Shown piece by piece: positions 1 to 10,000 of a DNA stretch of 21,664 nucleotides (positions are counted from its first letter, which is position 1; each line of letters opens with the position of its first letter). This stretch comes from a virus. Below the pieces are notes generated by a model, which was given only the letters and a program-made list of their open reading frames with translations, was not told where the DNA came from and did not search any database. The translations under genes and the position numbers were made by a program. The stretch spans positions 1 through 21,664 of the IMG/VR virus record IMGVR_UViG_3300032217_001310; one strand, 5' to 3'.

Positions 1-1002
1 ACTTTCCCAGATGCTACAGGTACTGTTGCTCTTACAAATAATAAGTTGAGCGTTTTTGCTGCAACTTCATCATCAGAACTTGCTGGAGTAATTTCAGATG
101 AAACTGGTACTGGAGCACTTGTTTTTGCTAATACACCAACACTTGTAACACCAAATATTGGTGCAGCAACTGGTACATCTTTGGTTCTTTCAGGGGATCT
201 AACCGTTAATGGTACAACAACTACAATTAATACAGTAGATACTCTAGTTACAGATAAAAATATTACAATTGGTAACGTAGCAACTCCAACAGATGCAACA
301 GCAGATGGTGGTGGTATTACTCTTAAGGGTGCTGTAGACAAGACTTTTAACTGGGTAGATGCAACTGATGCTTGGACATCTTCTGAGCACATGAACCTTG
401 CTTCTGGTAAAGCATATTACCTAAATGGTACAGTTCTTAAAGAAGTTACAGAAACTCTTAAAAATAAGACAATTAATGGTGCAGATAATACACTTTCAGT
501 TCGAATTGCAAATGATGTTACTGGTCTTGGAACTGGCGTAGCCACATTCCTTACAACACCATCTTCAGCAAATCTTGCAGCAGCATTAACTGATGAATCA
601 GGATCTTCAACAGTAGCATTTACTAATAGCCCAACATTTGTTACACCAACTCTTGGTGCAGCACTTGCAACATCTATTGGATTTGCTGATTCTATTACAG
701 GATCTGCAACAGCAACTGCTGGAACATCAGCAACAACAATTGATACATTCTCAGCATCAACATACACTGCTGCTAAATATGTTATCCAAATGAAAAAAGG
801 CAGCGACATTGAAGTAATTGAAATGCTTGTTGCAGTAGATGGATCAAACAATGTTTATGTAACAGAATACGCTGATGTACAAAGCAATGGCGAACTAGGA
901 ACAACAAATGCAGTTTATTCTGCAGGAGATGTTCTTCTACAGGTAACTGCTGCAGCAGCAGGTACTGCTGTTAAGGTAAGCAAGACTTACATCAAAGCAT
1001 AA
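1..1002 (+). CDS. Fibre-like virion structural protein, 5' end outside window
   Basis: The reading frame is open from base 1, so the gene starts before the window; the TTG at 46 is not needed as a start. At least 333 residues are visible. The first residues (TFPDATGTVALT) match a module inside the long fibre gene at 1519-4809. Two copies of a unit of about 37 residues follow (encoded near 67-180 and 562-675), each ending in a NxPTxVTPxxGAA pattern. Between them lies a block containing DKNITIGNVATPT and TSSEHMNLASGKAYYLNG, which is also present in the 1519 gene. The C-terminal ~95 residues (from about TSATTIDTFSASTY) form a separate domain of a kind I recognise from marine phage structural proteins. 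The role is inferred as a tail-fibre or surface protein. It is Thr/Ala/Gly-rich, as repetitive beta-structured fibres are. The next gene follows after 21 bases. Confidence 0.75.
   Translation, partial: TFPDATGTVALTNNKLSVFAATSSSELAGVISDETGTGALVFANTPTLVTPNIGAATGTSLVLSGDLTVNGTTTTINTVDTLVTDKNITIGNVATPTDATADGGGITLKGAVDKTFNWVDATDAWTSSEHMNLASGKAYYLNGTVLKEVTETLKNKTINGADNTLSVRIANDVTGLGTGVATFLTTPSSANLAAALTDESGSSTVAFTNSPTFVTPTLGAALATSIGFADSITGSATATAGTSATTIDTFSASTYTAAKYVIQMKKGSDIEVIEMLVAVDGSNNVYVTEYADVQSNGELGTTNAVYSAGDVLLQVTAAAAGTAVKVSKTYIKA
67..675 (+). repeat. Two copies of a 37-residue fibre repeat, about 67-180 and 562-675
   Basis: Both copies encode the pattern SxxLAxxxxDExGxxxxxFxNxPTxVTPxxGAA. 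Their DNA has diverged at third codon positions, so the similarity is kept at the protein level. They flank the DKNITIGN module of the same gene. Confidence 0.7.
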
Positions 1003-1023
1003 TTAACTATAAGGAGACGCTAG

Positions 1024-1476
1024 ATGGCAACGGTTGACAAAGATTTTAAAGTAAAAAATGGGTTATCCGTTGCATCTGGTGGATCTTTTGGTGGTGCAGT
1101 AACAGTAGGAACTCCTACACTTGACTCACACGCAGCAACAAAACTTTATGTTGATAATAAACCAATAACTTTTGCTCCATTAACATCTGCTCCAGCCAGC
1201 CCAGTTGATGGACAAATGTATTTTGATATACCAATGAGAAGATTACATGTTTTTTATAATTCTGAGTGGTCAGCGGTAGCAAACATACAAGATGCAGAAT
1301 TTTTACAGGATCACATTCATGACACATCAATTGGTGGTAATGGAATGTTGACAAGTATATTTGTTGAGGCTGGGACATATAATGAACCAGGAGCCTTTAT
1401 TGAAACAGGAGTTTACAATTCAGTTCTTTGGTCAGAAACATGGGATGGCGGAATCTCAATGGATAACTTTGCCTAA
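1024..1476 (+). CDS. Small fibre-associated virion protein
   Basis: A 150-residue protein. ATG 1024 is preceded by AAGGAG at 1011-1016. The N-terminus (DKDFKVKNGLSV, then VGTPTLDSHAATKLYVDNK at about residues 35-55) resembles segments common in phage fibre and baseplate-associated proteins, where an AATKxYVD motif often precedes a collagen-like or beta-helical part. Residues 60-90 contain ASPVDGQMYFD followed by LHVFYNSEW, a short beta module that often recurs in fibre proteins. The C-terminal third (from about HIHDTSIGG) is not recognised. The gene sits between two fibre genes, which supports a structural role. The exact function, for instance a fibre connector or a short fibre, is not resolved. 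I see no signal peptide or membrane segment. Confidence 0.6.
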   Translation: MATVDKDFKVKNGLSVASGGSFGGAVTVGTPTLDSHAATKLYVDNKPITFAPLTSAPASPVDGQMYFDIPMRRLHVFYNSEWSAVANIQDAEFLQDHIHDTSIGGNGMLTSIFVEAGTYNEPGAFIETGVYNSVLWSETWDGGISMDNFA

Positions 1477-1480
1477 AATC

Positions 1481-1489
1481 TGGTATAAT
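1481..1489 (+). promoter_or_regulatory. Extended -10 promoter TGGTATAAT
   Basis: A TG dinucleotide, one base, then perfect TATAAT at 1484-1489. It lies just after the stop codon at 1474-1476 and 29 bases before ATG 1519, which has its own GGAGG at 1506-1510. No good -35 box is seen at the usual distance. It is one of about ten similar sites in the window. Confidence 0.65.
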
Positions 1490-1518
1490 CTAATTACTAA
1501 TCTACGGAGGAACTAACT

Positions 1519-4500
1519 ATGGCAATAAGAATGCAACAGCGAAGAGGTACTGCTGCTCAGTGGATTTCTCTTAATGAAGGTGCTGGCCCAATTCTAGGTG
1601 CTGGCGAAATTGGTTTTGAAAGCGACACTGGCAAGTTTAAAATTGGTGATGGTACAAATCACTGGGTAGATTTAGCATATTTTGTTGATATTGATAAGAT
1701 GATTGAAGGAGCACCAGGGCTTCTAGATACAATTAATGAACTTGCTGCTGCAATTAATGATGACCCAGCATTCTTTACTACAGTTTCAACTGCACTTGGT
1801 ACAAAAGCACCTCTTGCATCCCCTACTTTTACAGGTACAGTAACTCTTCCTTCTGGAACTGTCACATCAACAATGATTGCAGATGGAACCATTGCTACAT
1901 CAGACATTGCAGACTCTGCAGTGACTTCAGCAAAGATTGCTAATGACACAATTGTTGATGCAGATATTAATACTTCTGCAGCAATTGCCCAATCTAAAAT
2001 TTCAGGTCTTACAACAGATCTTGCTGCTAAAGCCCCTCTTTCTTCCCCAACATTTACAGGAACAGTTTCAGGTGTTACAAAAACTCATGTTGGTCTTGCA
2101 AACGTAGACAATACAACAGATGCTGCAAAACCAGTGTCAACTGCTACTCAAACAGCACTTGACCTTAAGGCTAATCTTGCTTCACCTACTTTTACAGGTA
2201 CTGTAGCGGGTATTACAAAGACAATGGTAGGCTTGGGATCAGTTGATAATACAGCAGATTCAGCAAAGCCTGTTTCAACAGCAACACAGACAGCCTTGGA
2301 CGCTAAGGCACCACTAGCATCACCTACATTTACAGGTACAGTAAATGCAGCAGATCTAACACTTTCTGGAAATTTAACAGTAAATGGAACAACAACAACG
2401 GTTAATAGTAATGCAATTAATGTTAATAATCAAATAATTTTTGAAGGTGCTACTGCTGATGCATTTGAAACTACACTTACTGTAGTTGATCCTACTGCGG
2501 ATAGAACAATTACATTCCCTGATACAACTGGAACTGTAGCACTAACATCAGATGTTACAACACATGGAAACCTATCAGCAGCACATGGTGCTACAGGCGC
2601 AGTAGTAGGAACAACTAATACTCAAACTCTTACAAACAAAACTTTAACTTCTCCAGTAATTAATACACCAACTGGAATTACAAAATCAGATGTTGGTCTT
2701 GCTAACGTTGATAATACAACAGATGCCAATAAACCCGTATCTACAGCAACCCAAACAGCACTTGATCTTAAGGCTAATCTTGCTTCCCCAACATTTACAG
2801 GAACTGTAACACTTCCTTCAGGAACAGTTACATCAACAATGATTCTTGATGGAACTATCTTGAATGCAGATATTAATGCTTCAGCAGCAATTGCATTATC
2901 TAAGTTAGCAACAGACCCACTTGCTCGTGCAAACCACACTGGATCACAAGCAGCATCAACAATTTCAGATTTTACAGAAGCAGCACAAGATGCAGTTGGA
3001 GGAATGTTAGGCACTGGATTAACATATAATGACGCTGCTAATACAATTACAGTAGATACAACAAATATTCAACTAAGAGTAACTGGCGTTTCTGATACTG
3101 AAATTGGATATCTTGATGGAGTCACTTCTGCAATTCAAACTCAAATAGATGCTAAAGCACCAACAGCATCACCCACATTTACTGGTACAGTTTCAGGCGT
3201 AACTAAGTCAATGGTTGGACTAGGTTCTGTAGATAACACTGCAGATACTGCTAAACCAGTATCGACTGCACAGCAAACAGCACTTGATCTTAAAGCACCA
3301 ATTGCTTCCCCAACATTTACAGGTACAGTATCTGGTGTTACAAAAACCCACGTAGGACTTGGTAACGTAGATAATACTTCTGACGCCAATAAGCCTGTTT
3401 CAACTGCTACTCAGACAGCACTTGATGCTAAGTTAGCATCTGCAACAGCAGCAACTACCTATGCTCCAATTGCTTCACCAACATTTACAGGTACAGTTTC
3501 AGGTGTTACAAAAACTATGGTGGGACTTGGTTCTGTTGATAATACAGCAGATGCAGATAAACCAGTTTCTTCAGCAACAACAACAGCACTTGCTTTAAAG
3601 GCTAATCTTGCTTCCCCAACATTTACAGGTACTCTATCAGCAGCAGATTTAACAGTATCTGGTAATTTAACTGTTAACGGTACAACAACAAACCTTAACT
3701 CAACTAACCTAGTTATTGAAGATAAAAATATTGTTCTTGCAGATGTAGCAACACCTACAAATACTACTGCCGATGGCGCTGGTATTACTGTAAACGGCAC
3801 TACAAATAAAACATTTAACTGGGTTAATGCAACTTCTGCTTGGACTTCATCAGAACACATAGATCTTGCTTCAGGTAAGTCATATTATGTAAATGGAACA
3901 GCATTAAAAGATGCCACAGAAACACTTACAAATAAAACAGTTGCTCTTGGCTCAAATACAGTATCAGGAACAATTGCACAATTTAATACAGCGGTTACTG
4001 ATGCAGATTTTGCAACAATTGCAGGAACAGAAACATTAACAAATAAAACATTAACATCTCCAACTTTGACAACTCCAGTACTTGGTACACCTGCTTCGGG
4101 AACTCTTACTAATGCAACTGGATTGCCTTTAACTACTGGTGTAACTGGAACTCTCCCAATTGCAAATGGTGGTACAGGCGCAACTACTGCATCTACTGCA
4201 GCAGCAGCATTGCTTCCATCACAAACATCTAACTCAGGCAAATATCTTACAACAGATGGATCGGGAACACTTTCTTGGGGAACTGTTTCAGGATATTCAG
4301 CACCTACACTTGGTTCAACTTCAATTGCTTCTGGAGCAACAGTTACAACAATTGCAGGTCTTACATCTGTAACATCAACAGGATTTACAGGAGCACTTAC
4401 AGGAAATGCTTCTACTGCAACCACACTTCAAACAGCAAGAGCAATTAATGGAACCAACTTTGATGGTTCAGCAGCAATTACAATCACTGCAGCCAATCCA

Positions 4501-4809
4501 AATGCTCTTACAATTGGAACTGGACTTTCAGGAAGTTCTTACACAGGCTCTGGAGCAGTTACAATTGCTATAGATTCAACGGTAGCAACACTTACAGGAA
4601 CACAAACTTTAACAAATAAAACTCTTACATCTCCAACAATTAATAGTGCTACATCAAATAATATTACTTTAACTGGAACTGTTACAGCAGGTGGTTCAGC
4701 AGGAACTTCAGGATATGTTCTTCAATCAACTGGAAGTGGAGTTCAATGGGCTGCATCAGCAGGTGGCGGTGGAGCAGATGAAGTTAAACTTGTAATGGGT
4801 GCTTACTAA
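1519..4809 (+). CDS. Long repetitive tail fibre protein with Mtd-like N-terminal domain
   Basis: A 1096-residue protein. ATG 1519 has a GGAGG Shine-Dalgarno at 1506-1510. Residues 1-50 ([11 protein letters not shown], then [21 protein letters not shown]) match the short N-terminal domain found in many phage fibres and in the Bordetella phage tropism determinant, probably a virion-attachment part. From about residue 100 to 705 there are nine ASPTFTGTV-type units and six VGLxxVDNTxDxxKPVSTA units, the phage tail repeat family. A module near residues 710-810 (VEDKN-like [15 protein letters not shown], then [18 protein letters not shown]) is shared with the 1-1002 gene. Later come repeated [10 protein letters not shown] motifs and a C-terminus with a glycine run (AGGGGADEV). 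No catalytic motif or intramolecular chaperone was recognised. It probably forms a trimeric host-contact fibre. Confidence 0.8.
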   Translation: MAIRMQQRRGTAAQWISLNEGAGPILGAGEIGFESDTGKFKIGDGTNHWVDLAYFVDIDKMIEGAPGLLDTINELAAAINDDPAFFTTVSTALGTKAPLASPTFTGTVTLPSGTVTSTMIADGTIATSDIADSAVTSAKIANDTIVDADINTSAAIAQSKISGLTTDLAAKAPLSSPTFTGTVSGVTKTHVGLANVDNTTDAAKPVSTATQTALDLKANLASPTFTGTVAGITKTMVGLGSVDNTADSAKPVSTATQTALDAKAPLASPTFTGTVNAADLTLSGNLTVNGTTTTVNSNAINVNNQIIFEGATADAFETTLTVVDPTADRTITFPDTTGTVALTSDVTTHGNLSAAHGATGAVVGTTNTQTLTNKTLTSPVINTPTGITKSDVGLANVDNTTDANKPVSTATQTALDLKANLASPTFTGTVTLPSGTVTSTMILDGTILNADINASAAIALSKLATDPLARANHTGSQAASTISDFTEAAQDAVGGMLGTGLTYNDAANTITVDTTNIQLRVTGVSDTEIGYLDGVTSAIQTQIDAKAPTASPTFTGTVSGVTKSMVGLGSVDNTADTAKPVSTAQQTALDLKAPIASPTFTGTVSGVTKTHVGLGNVDNTSDANKPVSTATQTALDAKLASATAATTYAPIASPTFTGTVSGVTKTMVGLGSVDNTADADKPVSSATTTALALKANLASPTFTGTLSAADLTVSGNLTVNGTTTNLNSTNLVIEDKNIVLADVATPTNTTADGAGITVNGTTNKTFNWVNATSAWTSSEHIDLASGKSYYVNGTALKDATETLTNKTVALGSNTVSGTIAQFNTAVTDADFATIAGTETLTNKTLTSPTLTTPVLGTPASGTLTNATGLPLTTGVTGTLPIANGGTGATTASTAAAALLPSQTSNSGKYLTTDGSGTLSWGTVSGYSAPTLGSTSIASGATVTTIAGLTSVTSTGFTGALTGNASTATTLQTARAINGTNFDGSAAITITAANPNALTIGTGLSGSSYTGSGAVTIAIDSTVATLTGTQTLTNKTLTSPTINSATSNNITLTGTVTAGGSAGTSGYVLQSTGSGVQWAASAGGGGADEVKLVMGAY
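1804..3640 (+). repeat. Phage tail repeat array inside the long fibre gene
   Basis: Nine SPTFTGTV units lie between 1816 and 3636. Six VGLxxVDNTxDxxKPVS units begin near 2089, 2227, 2692, 3211, 3352 and 3520. Spacing is irregular because other modules are inserted, for example a [13 protein letters not shown] module near 2359. Synonymous divergence between copies shows that the units are old protein-level repeats and are not a recent DNA expansion. Confidence 0.8.
3649..3939 (+). repeat. Fibre module shared with the gene at 1-1002 (copy at about 181-471)
   Basis: Both copies encode about 97 residues with the same order of motifs: [11 protein letters not shown], DKNI, VATPTxxTADGxGIT, KTFNWV, AWTSSEH, LASGKxYYxNG and TETLxNKT. 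The same architecture in two neighbouring genes points to duplication or module exchange between the fibre genes. Confidence 0.75.
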
Positions 4810-4812
4810 AAA

Positions 4813-4848
4813 TAAAAGTACTTGTCTTATTATTTGAGACTACTTTTA
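4813..4848 (+). terminator. Probable terminator hairpin after the fibre gene
   Basis: TAAAAGTA (4813-4820) pairs with TACTTTTA (4841-4848), and GTCT (4824-4827) pairs with AGAC (4837-4840). A 3-base bulge lies on the left side and the loop is 9 bases. It starts four bases after the stop codon of the long fibre gene. The U-rich part is inside the right arm and no clean T-run follows, so terminator strength is uncertain. Confidence 0.45.
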
Positions 4849-4931
4849 AAATTAAGAAGTTCTAATCTTCAACTATACCTTTATACTTATATGTTTGTGC
4901 TTAAAAACAATTTTTAATGTGTTAAATTCTA

Positions 4932-4940
4932 TGCTACAAT
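4932..4940 (+). promoter_or_regulatory. Extended -10 promoter TGCTACAAT before the reductase gene
   Basis: TG, one base, then TACAAT at 4935-4940. The predicted start of transcription (about 4947) falls inside the left arm of the hairpin at 4944-4972. It is the only promoter-like site seen directly upstream of the ribonucleotide reductase gene. Confidence 0.5.
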
Positions 4941-4943
4941 AAG

Positions 4944-4980
4944 AGAGTACTTCTAAATTTATGAAGTACTCTTTTATTTT
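4944..4980 (+). terminator. Perfect 10-bp hairpin with T-run, abutting a promoter
   Basis: AGAGTACTTC (4944-4953) and GAAGTACTCT (4963-4972) are perfect inverted repeats with a 9-base loop, followed by TTTATTTTTT (4973-4982). This is a classic intrinsic terminator shape. It lies between the site at 4932-4940 and the reductase start at 5005, so it could stop read-through from the fibre genes or act on the short reductase leader. Confidence 0.65.
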
Positions 4981-5004
4981 TTAGTTAGAAAGGCAAAAAA
5001 TATA

Positions 5005-7035
5005 ATGTCAGATACTTTTTCTTTTAGTTTATCAGATGAGTTTGTAAATAAATATAGCACAATTCCAGCACCATTTGGTTTTTCCGATGCAGGATCAAAC
5101 TCACTTGGAGAGATTACCTTTATTAGAACATATTCCAGAATGAAGGAAAATGGAACAAAAGAAAGATGGCATGAGGTTTGCAAGCGTGTAATTGAGGGTA
5201 TGTACTCAGTTCAAAAAAACCATGCTAAAGAAAATAGACTGCCATGGAATGATAATAAAGCCCAGAAGTCTGCACAAGAAGCCTTTCAAAGAATGTTTGA
5301 ATTAAAGTGGACACCACCAGGTCGTGGCCTTTGGGCATTTGGTACACCTATGACTATGGAAAAACGTAACTCTGCATCTCTTCAAAATTGTGCTATGGTT
5401 TCAACTCGTGATATTGATAGAAATGATCCAGGTGCCCTTTTTGCTTGGGTAATGGATGCATTAATGCTGGGTATTGGGGTTGGATTTGATACCCTTGGTC
5501 AAGATAAGGAAATGCCTATTTATGGCCCTACAGAGCCTTCAGTGACCTATGAAATACCTGATACTCGTGAGGGTTGGGTAGAGTCTGTAAGATATTTAAT
5601 AAACTCTTATTTACGTCAAAATCAAGCAATTCAAGAGTTTGATTATTCTTTAATTAGACCACTTGGTTCTCCTATTAAGGGGTTTGGTGGGGTGGCAAGC
5701 GGACCTCAGCCATTAATGGATTTACATAATAGAATCCGTAAAGTAATTGGATCTAGAGTTGGAGAAAAGTTAGACTCTCGTGCAATTGTAGATATTGTTA
5801 ATTTAATTGGAACTTGTGTTGTATCTGGAAATGTTCGTAGATCTGCAACGCTTGCTCTTGGAACACCAGAAGATCAAGGTTTTATTAATCTTAAAAATCC
5901 AGAAGTATTTCCAGAACGAAATTCCTACGATTCAGAAAATCCAGGATGGGCATGGATGAGTAATAATTCTATTGCTGCTGAAGTTGGTACAAAATATGAA
6001 GACTATGTTGATTTAATCGCAGATAATGGAGAGCCAGGATTTATTTGGTTAGATGTTGCAAGAAATTTTGGTCGTCTTGCAGATCCTGCAGATGGAAAAG
6101 ATTATCGTGTAATGGGATTTAATCCTTGTGCAGAACAACCACTTGAATCATATGAGTTGTGTACTCTTGTAGAAGTTCACCTTAATCGACATGAAGATAA
6201 AGAAGACTTTATCCGCACATTAAAATTTGCATATCTTTATGGAAAAACTGTAACGCTTATGCCAACACATTGGCAAAACACAAATGGAATTATGCAACGC
6301 AATCGTCGAATTGGAACATCTCTGACAGGTATTGCATCTTTTGCAGATACTAAGGGCATGCCTGCAGTGCGTGATTGGATGGATTCTGGATACAATAAAA
6401 TTCGTCATTATGACAAGAAATACTCTGAATGGCTATGTGTTCGTGAATCAATTCGTGTAACAACAGTTAAACCATCAGGCTCTGTTTCACTCCTATCTGG
6501 TGCAACTCCAGGAGTTCACTGGGGACCAGGTGGTGAGTTCTATCTTCGTGCTATTCGTTTTGGAAATACTGATCCAATGATGCATTTATTTAAAGCAGCG
6601 GGATATAAAATTGAACTAGACTTAGTATCAGCAAATACATCTGTAGTATATTTTCCAGTAGCATCAGGACATCCACGCTCTGAAAAAGATGTAAGTTTGT
6701 TTGAAAAGATTGGACTTGCAGCAACTGCTCAAAAATATTGGTCTGACAATGGCGTATCTGTAACACTATCATTTGATAAAGAAACAGAAACTAAACATAT
6801 TGCTCCAGCACTTCATCTTTATGAGGGAGAACTTAAAGCGGTTTCATTTTTGCCGATGGGTAATAAAACATACCCACAACAGCCATATACTCAAATAACA
6901 AGAGAAGAATATAACTCTTATGTAGGTACAATTGGTAAAATTGATTGGTCTGCTATTTATGATGGAGTAGAAAATCTTGAAGCACAAGGTGAGGCATACT
7001 GCTCAACCGATGCTTGCGAGATTAAGTTATATTAA
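5005..7035 (+). CDS. nrdJ: Adenosylcobalamin-dependent ribonucleoside-triphosphate reductase (class II)
   Basis: A 676-residue enzyme that reduces ribonucleotides to deoxyribonucleotides using a radical generated from coenzyme B12, feeding phage DNA synthesis in the cytoplasm. All hallmark residues of the monomeric Lactobacillus leichmannii-type enzyme can be placed: LQNC at C129 and C386 in YELC (the redox pair), C375 and E377 in NPCAEQ (thiyl radical site and general acid/base), and the C-terminal CSTDAC at C666/C671 (the thioredoxin-linked pair). The 11-residue spacing from C375 to C386 equals that in the family. VKPSGSVSLLSGATPG (about 488-503) fits the conserved phosphate-binding loop. 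It is shorter than the ~739-residue L. leichmannii enzyme, mostly between the first Cys and NPCAEQ. AAAGG at 4989-4993 may serve ATG 5005. The gene is isolated among structural genes. Confidence 0.93.
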   Translation: MSDTFSFSLSDEFVNKYSTIPAPFGFSDAGSNSLGEITFIRTYSRMKENGTKERWHEVCKRVIEGMYSVQKNHAKENRLPWNDNKAQKSAQEAFQRMFELKWTPPGRGLWAFGTPMTMEKRNSASLQNCAMVSTRDIDRNDPGALFAWVMDALMLGIGVGFDTLGQDKEMPIYGPTEPSVTYEIPDTREGWVESVRYLINSYLRQNQAIQEFDYSLIRPLGSPIKGFGGVASGPQPLMDLHNRIRKVIGSRVGEKLDSRAIVDIVNLIGTCVVSGNVRRSATLALGTPEDQGFINLKNPEVFPERNSYDSENPGWAWMSNNSIAAEVGTKYEDYVDLIADNGEPGFIWLDVARNFGRLADPADGKDYRVMGFNPCAEQPLESYELCTLVEVHLNRHEDKEDFIRTLKFAYLYGKTVTLMPTHWQNTNGIMQRNRRIGTSLTGIASFADTKGMPAVRDWMDSGYNKIRHYDKKYSEWLCVRESIRVTTVKPSGSVSLLSGATPGVHWGPGGEFYLRAIRFGNTDPMMHLFKAAGYKIELDLVSANTSVVYFPVASGHPRSEKDVSLFEKIGLAATAQKYWSDNGVSVTLSFDKETETKHIAPALHLYEGELKAVSFLPMGNKTYPQQPYTQITREEYNSYVGTIGKIDWSAIYDGVENLEAQGEAYCSTDACEIKLY

Positions 7036-7044
7036 TTTTTAGCC

Positions 7045-7053
7045 TGCTATAAT
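7045..7053 (+). promoter_or_regulatory. Extended -10 promoter TGCTATAAT, leaderless placement
   Basis: TG, C, then perfect TATAAT at 7048-7053. ATG 7062 lies only 8 bases after the last T, where transcription itself should start. No Shine-Dalgarno precedes the ATG, so the mRNA is probably leaderless. Confidence 0.7.
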
Positions 7054-7061
7054 TAGGATAT

Positions 7062-10000
7062 ATGTCAACTCCATCCAACTCATACGCAGAAAAAGTATAT
7101 GCAGAGCACCCACTTGCACTTTGGGCTTTGGATGATTCTGCTGACTACATAAGTTTGATTACTGAAGAACAAAGAGATATTGGTACGCTTTGGAATGGAA
7201 CTGGTGGTAGTTCTCTTCCAGCAATTACTGATTCTGCTGCTCCTTTTCAAAATAGCATAGTAACTGGATTGATATCTGACGTTCCAGCAACATCTGGTTT
7301 ATATTTATATGCCTTTAGTCCAAATTTAGCAAACTTTTCTGATTTGAATATGTCACTTGGAACTATAGCACTTTCTACTTATTTTTATTCAGATAGTGTT
7401 TATTTAGAAGAAATTCAAATTGGTTATGAATATATTGATCCAGTTACATCTGAAATTATTCAAAACACAAAATCATTCAATACTTCAATTTATCAACAAT
7501 GGTCTTTTATTTCTAATACTTTTGAACTTTTAAATATAGATGTAGAATTTAAAATGATAATAAAATTAAAATTTTATCCAGGTGGTGGAACTCCCGACGA
7601 CTATAAAGTTTACTTTAATGGAATGACTGTTGGACAATGGTCAGAAGAGTTTAACTCAGTTTCTTTAGGAGTACAAACTACAACATTACCAACAGACATA
7701 GCCTTACCAACATCTGATGTAATTGAAGCAAAAGAATATCAACTAGCAACAGATAATGCATATTATTTTGTTTCTAATAATTCTATTCTTGGAAGAAATT
7801 CTGGCATACCATTAGTTTATGGCGCTTCAAACATTACCAAATTATTACCAAATGAAAATTTGCCATCTGTTATTTTTCCTGGAAAAGGATTTTTAAATAA
7901 AGCAGGACAGTATAACGATTACACTGTTGAATTTTGGATGAAAGTAAGTTGTAATACCATAGATCCAGTGAGGATCTTTGGTCCAATAGCGTCAAATGAT
8001 GGAATTTATGTAGAGTCTGGATTTTTAACTTTAGTCGTAGGTGAAAGATTTAAATCACACTTTGTAGCAGAGTGGTCTAGACCAATGCTTGTTAATATTA
8101 GATTAATTAAAAATTCTATATCTGTATTGCTTAATGGAGAAGAAGTAATTTCTTTTTTAATTGATACTGCTAGCCTTCAATTGCCTGATATATTAAATGC
8201 AGAAGGAAAAAGCCAAGACTGGCTAGGTTTTTATTCAACAACAGATACAACACCATTTGAAATTGATTGTGTTTCTATTTATTCATACAATGTTCCAATT
8301 CCAGTTGCAAAACGTAGATGGGCATATGGACAGGCAGTAACTTCATCAGAAAAAATAGATTCATCATATAACGGATCATCAACATATATTGATTATCCTT
8401 TTTCAAATTATGTTGCAAACTATACATACCCAGATATGGCAAAATGGGAACAAGGCAATTTTGATAATCTTACTACTAATCTTTCATCATTAAGTAATTC
8501 ACAATACAGATTGCCAGAAATATTTATTGATACAAAAAATAAACAACAACTATATAATGATTGTAAAGAATTGCAAACAGAACAAGATAAATTTATTACG
8601 TTTAGGCCAAATGAAACATGGAATGATGTAAATTGTTATTTTAACTTTCCTAAATTTAATATTTTAAATGATGAGGTTCATTCATTTTTTGGTGTTTTTC
8701 AAATTGATGAAAATGATGTATCACAACAAATACTTATAAAAGTTTATAATACATTAACTGGAAATTTTTTTACTATTAAAAAAGATGGAAATGAAATTCA
8801 TTACTACTTAACATACAATGGCAGTGAGGAAGAAATATATACTAGTAATCCTTTTGTAGTTGGAGAAAAGTTTGTTGTTGGAATAAATATTAAATTATTA
8901 TCTGAATCTTTTGGTGAAAACATAACTTCATTTTTTGGAAATAGAAATGGTTTAAAAATGTATGTTGGTGGAGATGAAAGTGGAACTCAAACATTTACTG
9001 GAAAAATTTATAAATTTGGACAATGTACATCATTTAATACATCTATGATGAATATGCATTATTTAGATAATGGAATAGCAATGCTAGAAATGTCAGAAGA
9101 ATTTATACTACATTTAGCAAGTTATTCCATTTTTCCTGAAGTAGAATATGGACAATATTATTTAGATATTGAGACTTATGGTAGATGGGAAGATTATCTA
9201 CCTCTTTCATACTTTGCAAAAAATGTTAAAAATGATGTTGGCAATGAATATTATTCTTTAGACTTTTTACAATTCAATATTGGATTTCCTTCATCCGCAA
9301 AAACAGTAATAGATGGTCAAAATGAAGTTTTAGATACTATTAATTCAGAAGTTAGATCTTTTATTACATTTCAGTATATTGAAAATGGATCAAACTTGTT
9401 AGATGAAAATTTTACAACAACTGTTTTAGCAGACAAAAATAAAGTAGTTTATGTAGATAACTATACTGGTTGGGAAACAACTAAGTTTGAGGTTGTTGAT
9501 AATACAATTATATATCCGCCAAAATCTATTGATTTTAATAAATTAGCAATTGTTTATAGTGTAGAGTTTAAAAATAAAGGAACAACAACAAAACAAATTA
9601 ATTTAAGAAAATTAGAAATTTCTTCACAGGCATTAAATAATAATTCTTTTAATCCTATTGGAACTAGATTTGGAATTAATATTTTTCCATACAAAAAAAG
9701 TGGATTATATTATGATTACAAAAACAATAACCCAGTAAGCATTTATAAAAAAAGCACACCATATTTATATTTAACTAAAAATTCTGGAATAGAGTTAAAA
9801 CCTGTAAATGATATAAAACTAGAACGAGGAATAGCAATTCCAGTAAATTCAGAAAATGCTGCAAGTTATAAAATTAATGCAGTGCAACTTTGGCTTATGT
9901 ATGACTATGAAACTTTTTCAGATGTTCCAAAACAACTATTTAAAATACAATACAAAAATGATACTATTATTTTTTATATAGTAGCAAACAGTTTGCAAAA

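Noticed and set aside
417-851. Long open frames on the - strand inside fibre genes (also 3885-4424, 3459-3860, 2622-3014)
   Set aside because: They are shadows of the repetitive + strand fibre genes, have compositions mirroring them, and have no ribosome site or promoter.
1804-3640. Regular repeats that might be read as a CRISPR array
   Set aside because: They are in-frame coding repeats with synonymous divergence and irregular spacing, typical of a fibre protein.
5001-5006. TATAAT overlapping the reductase ATG
   Set aside because: It would start transcription inside the gene, lacks the TG extension and is likely chance in AT-rich DNA.
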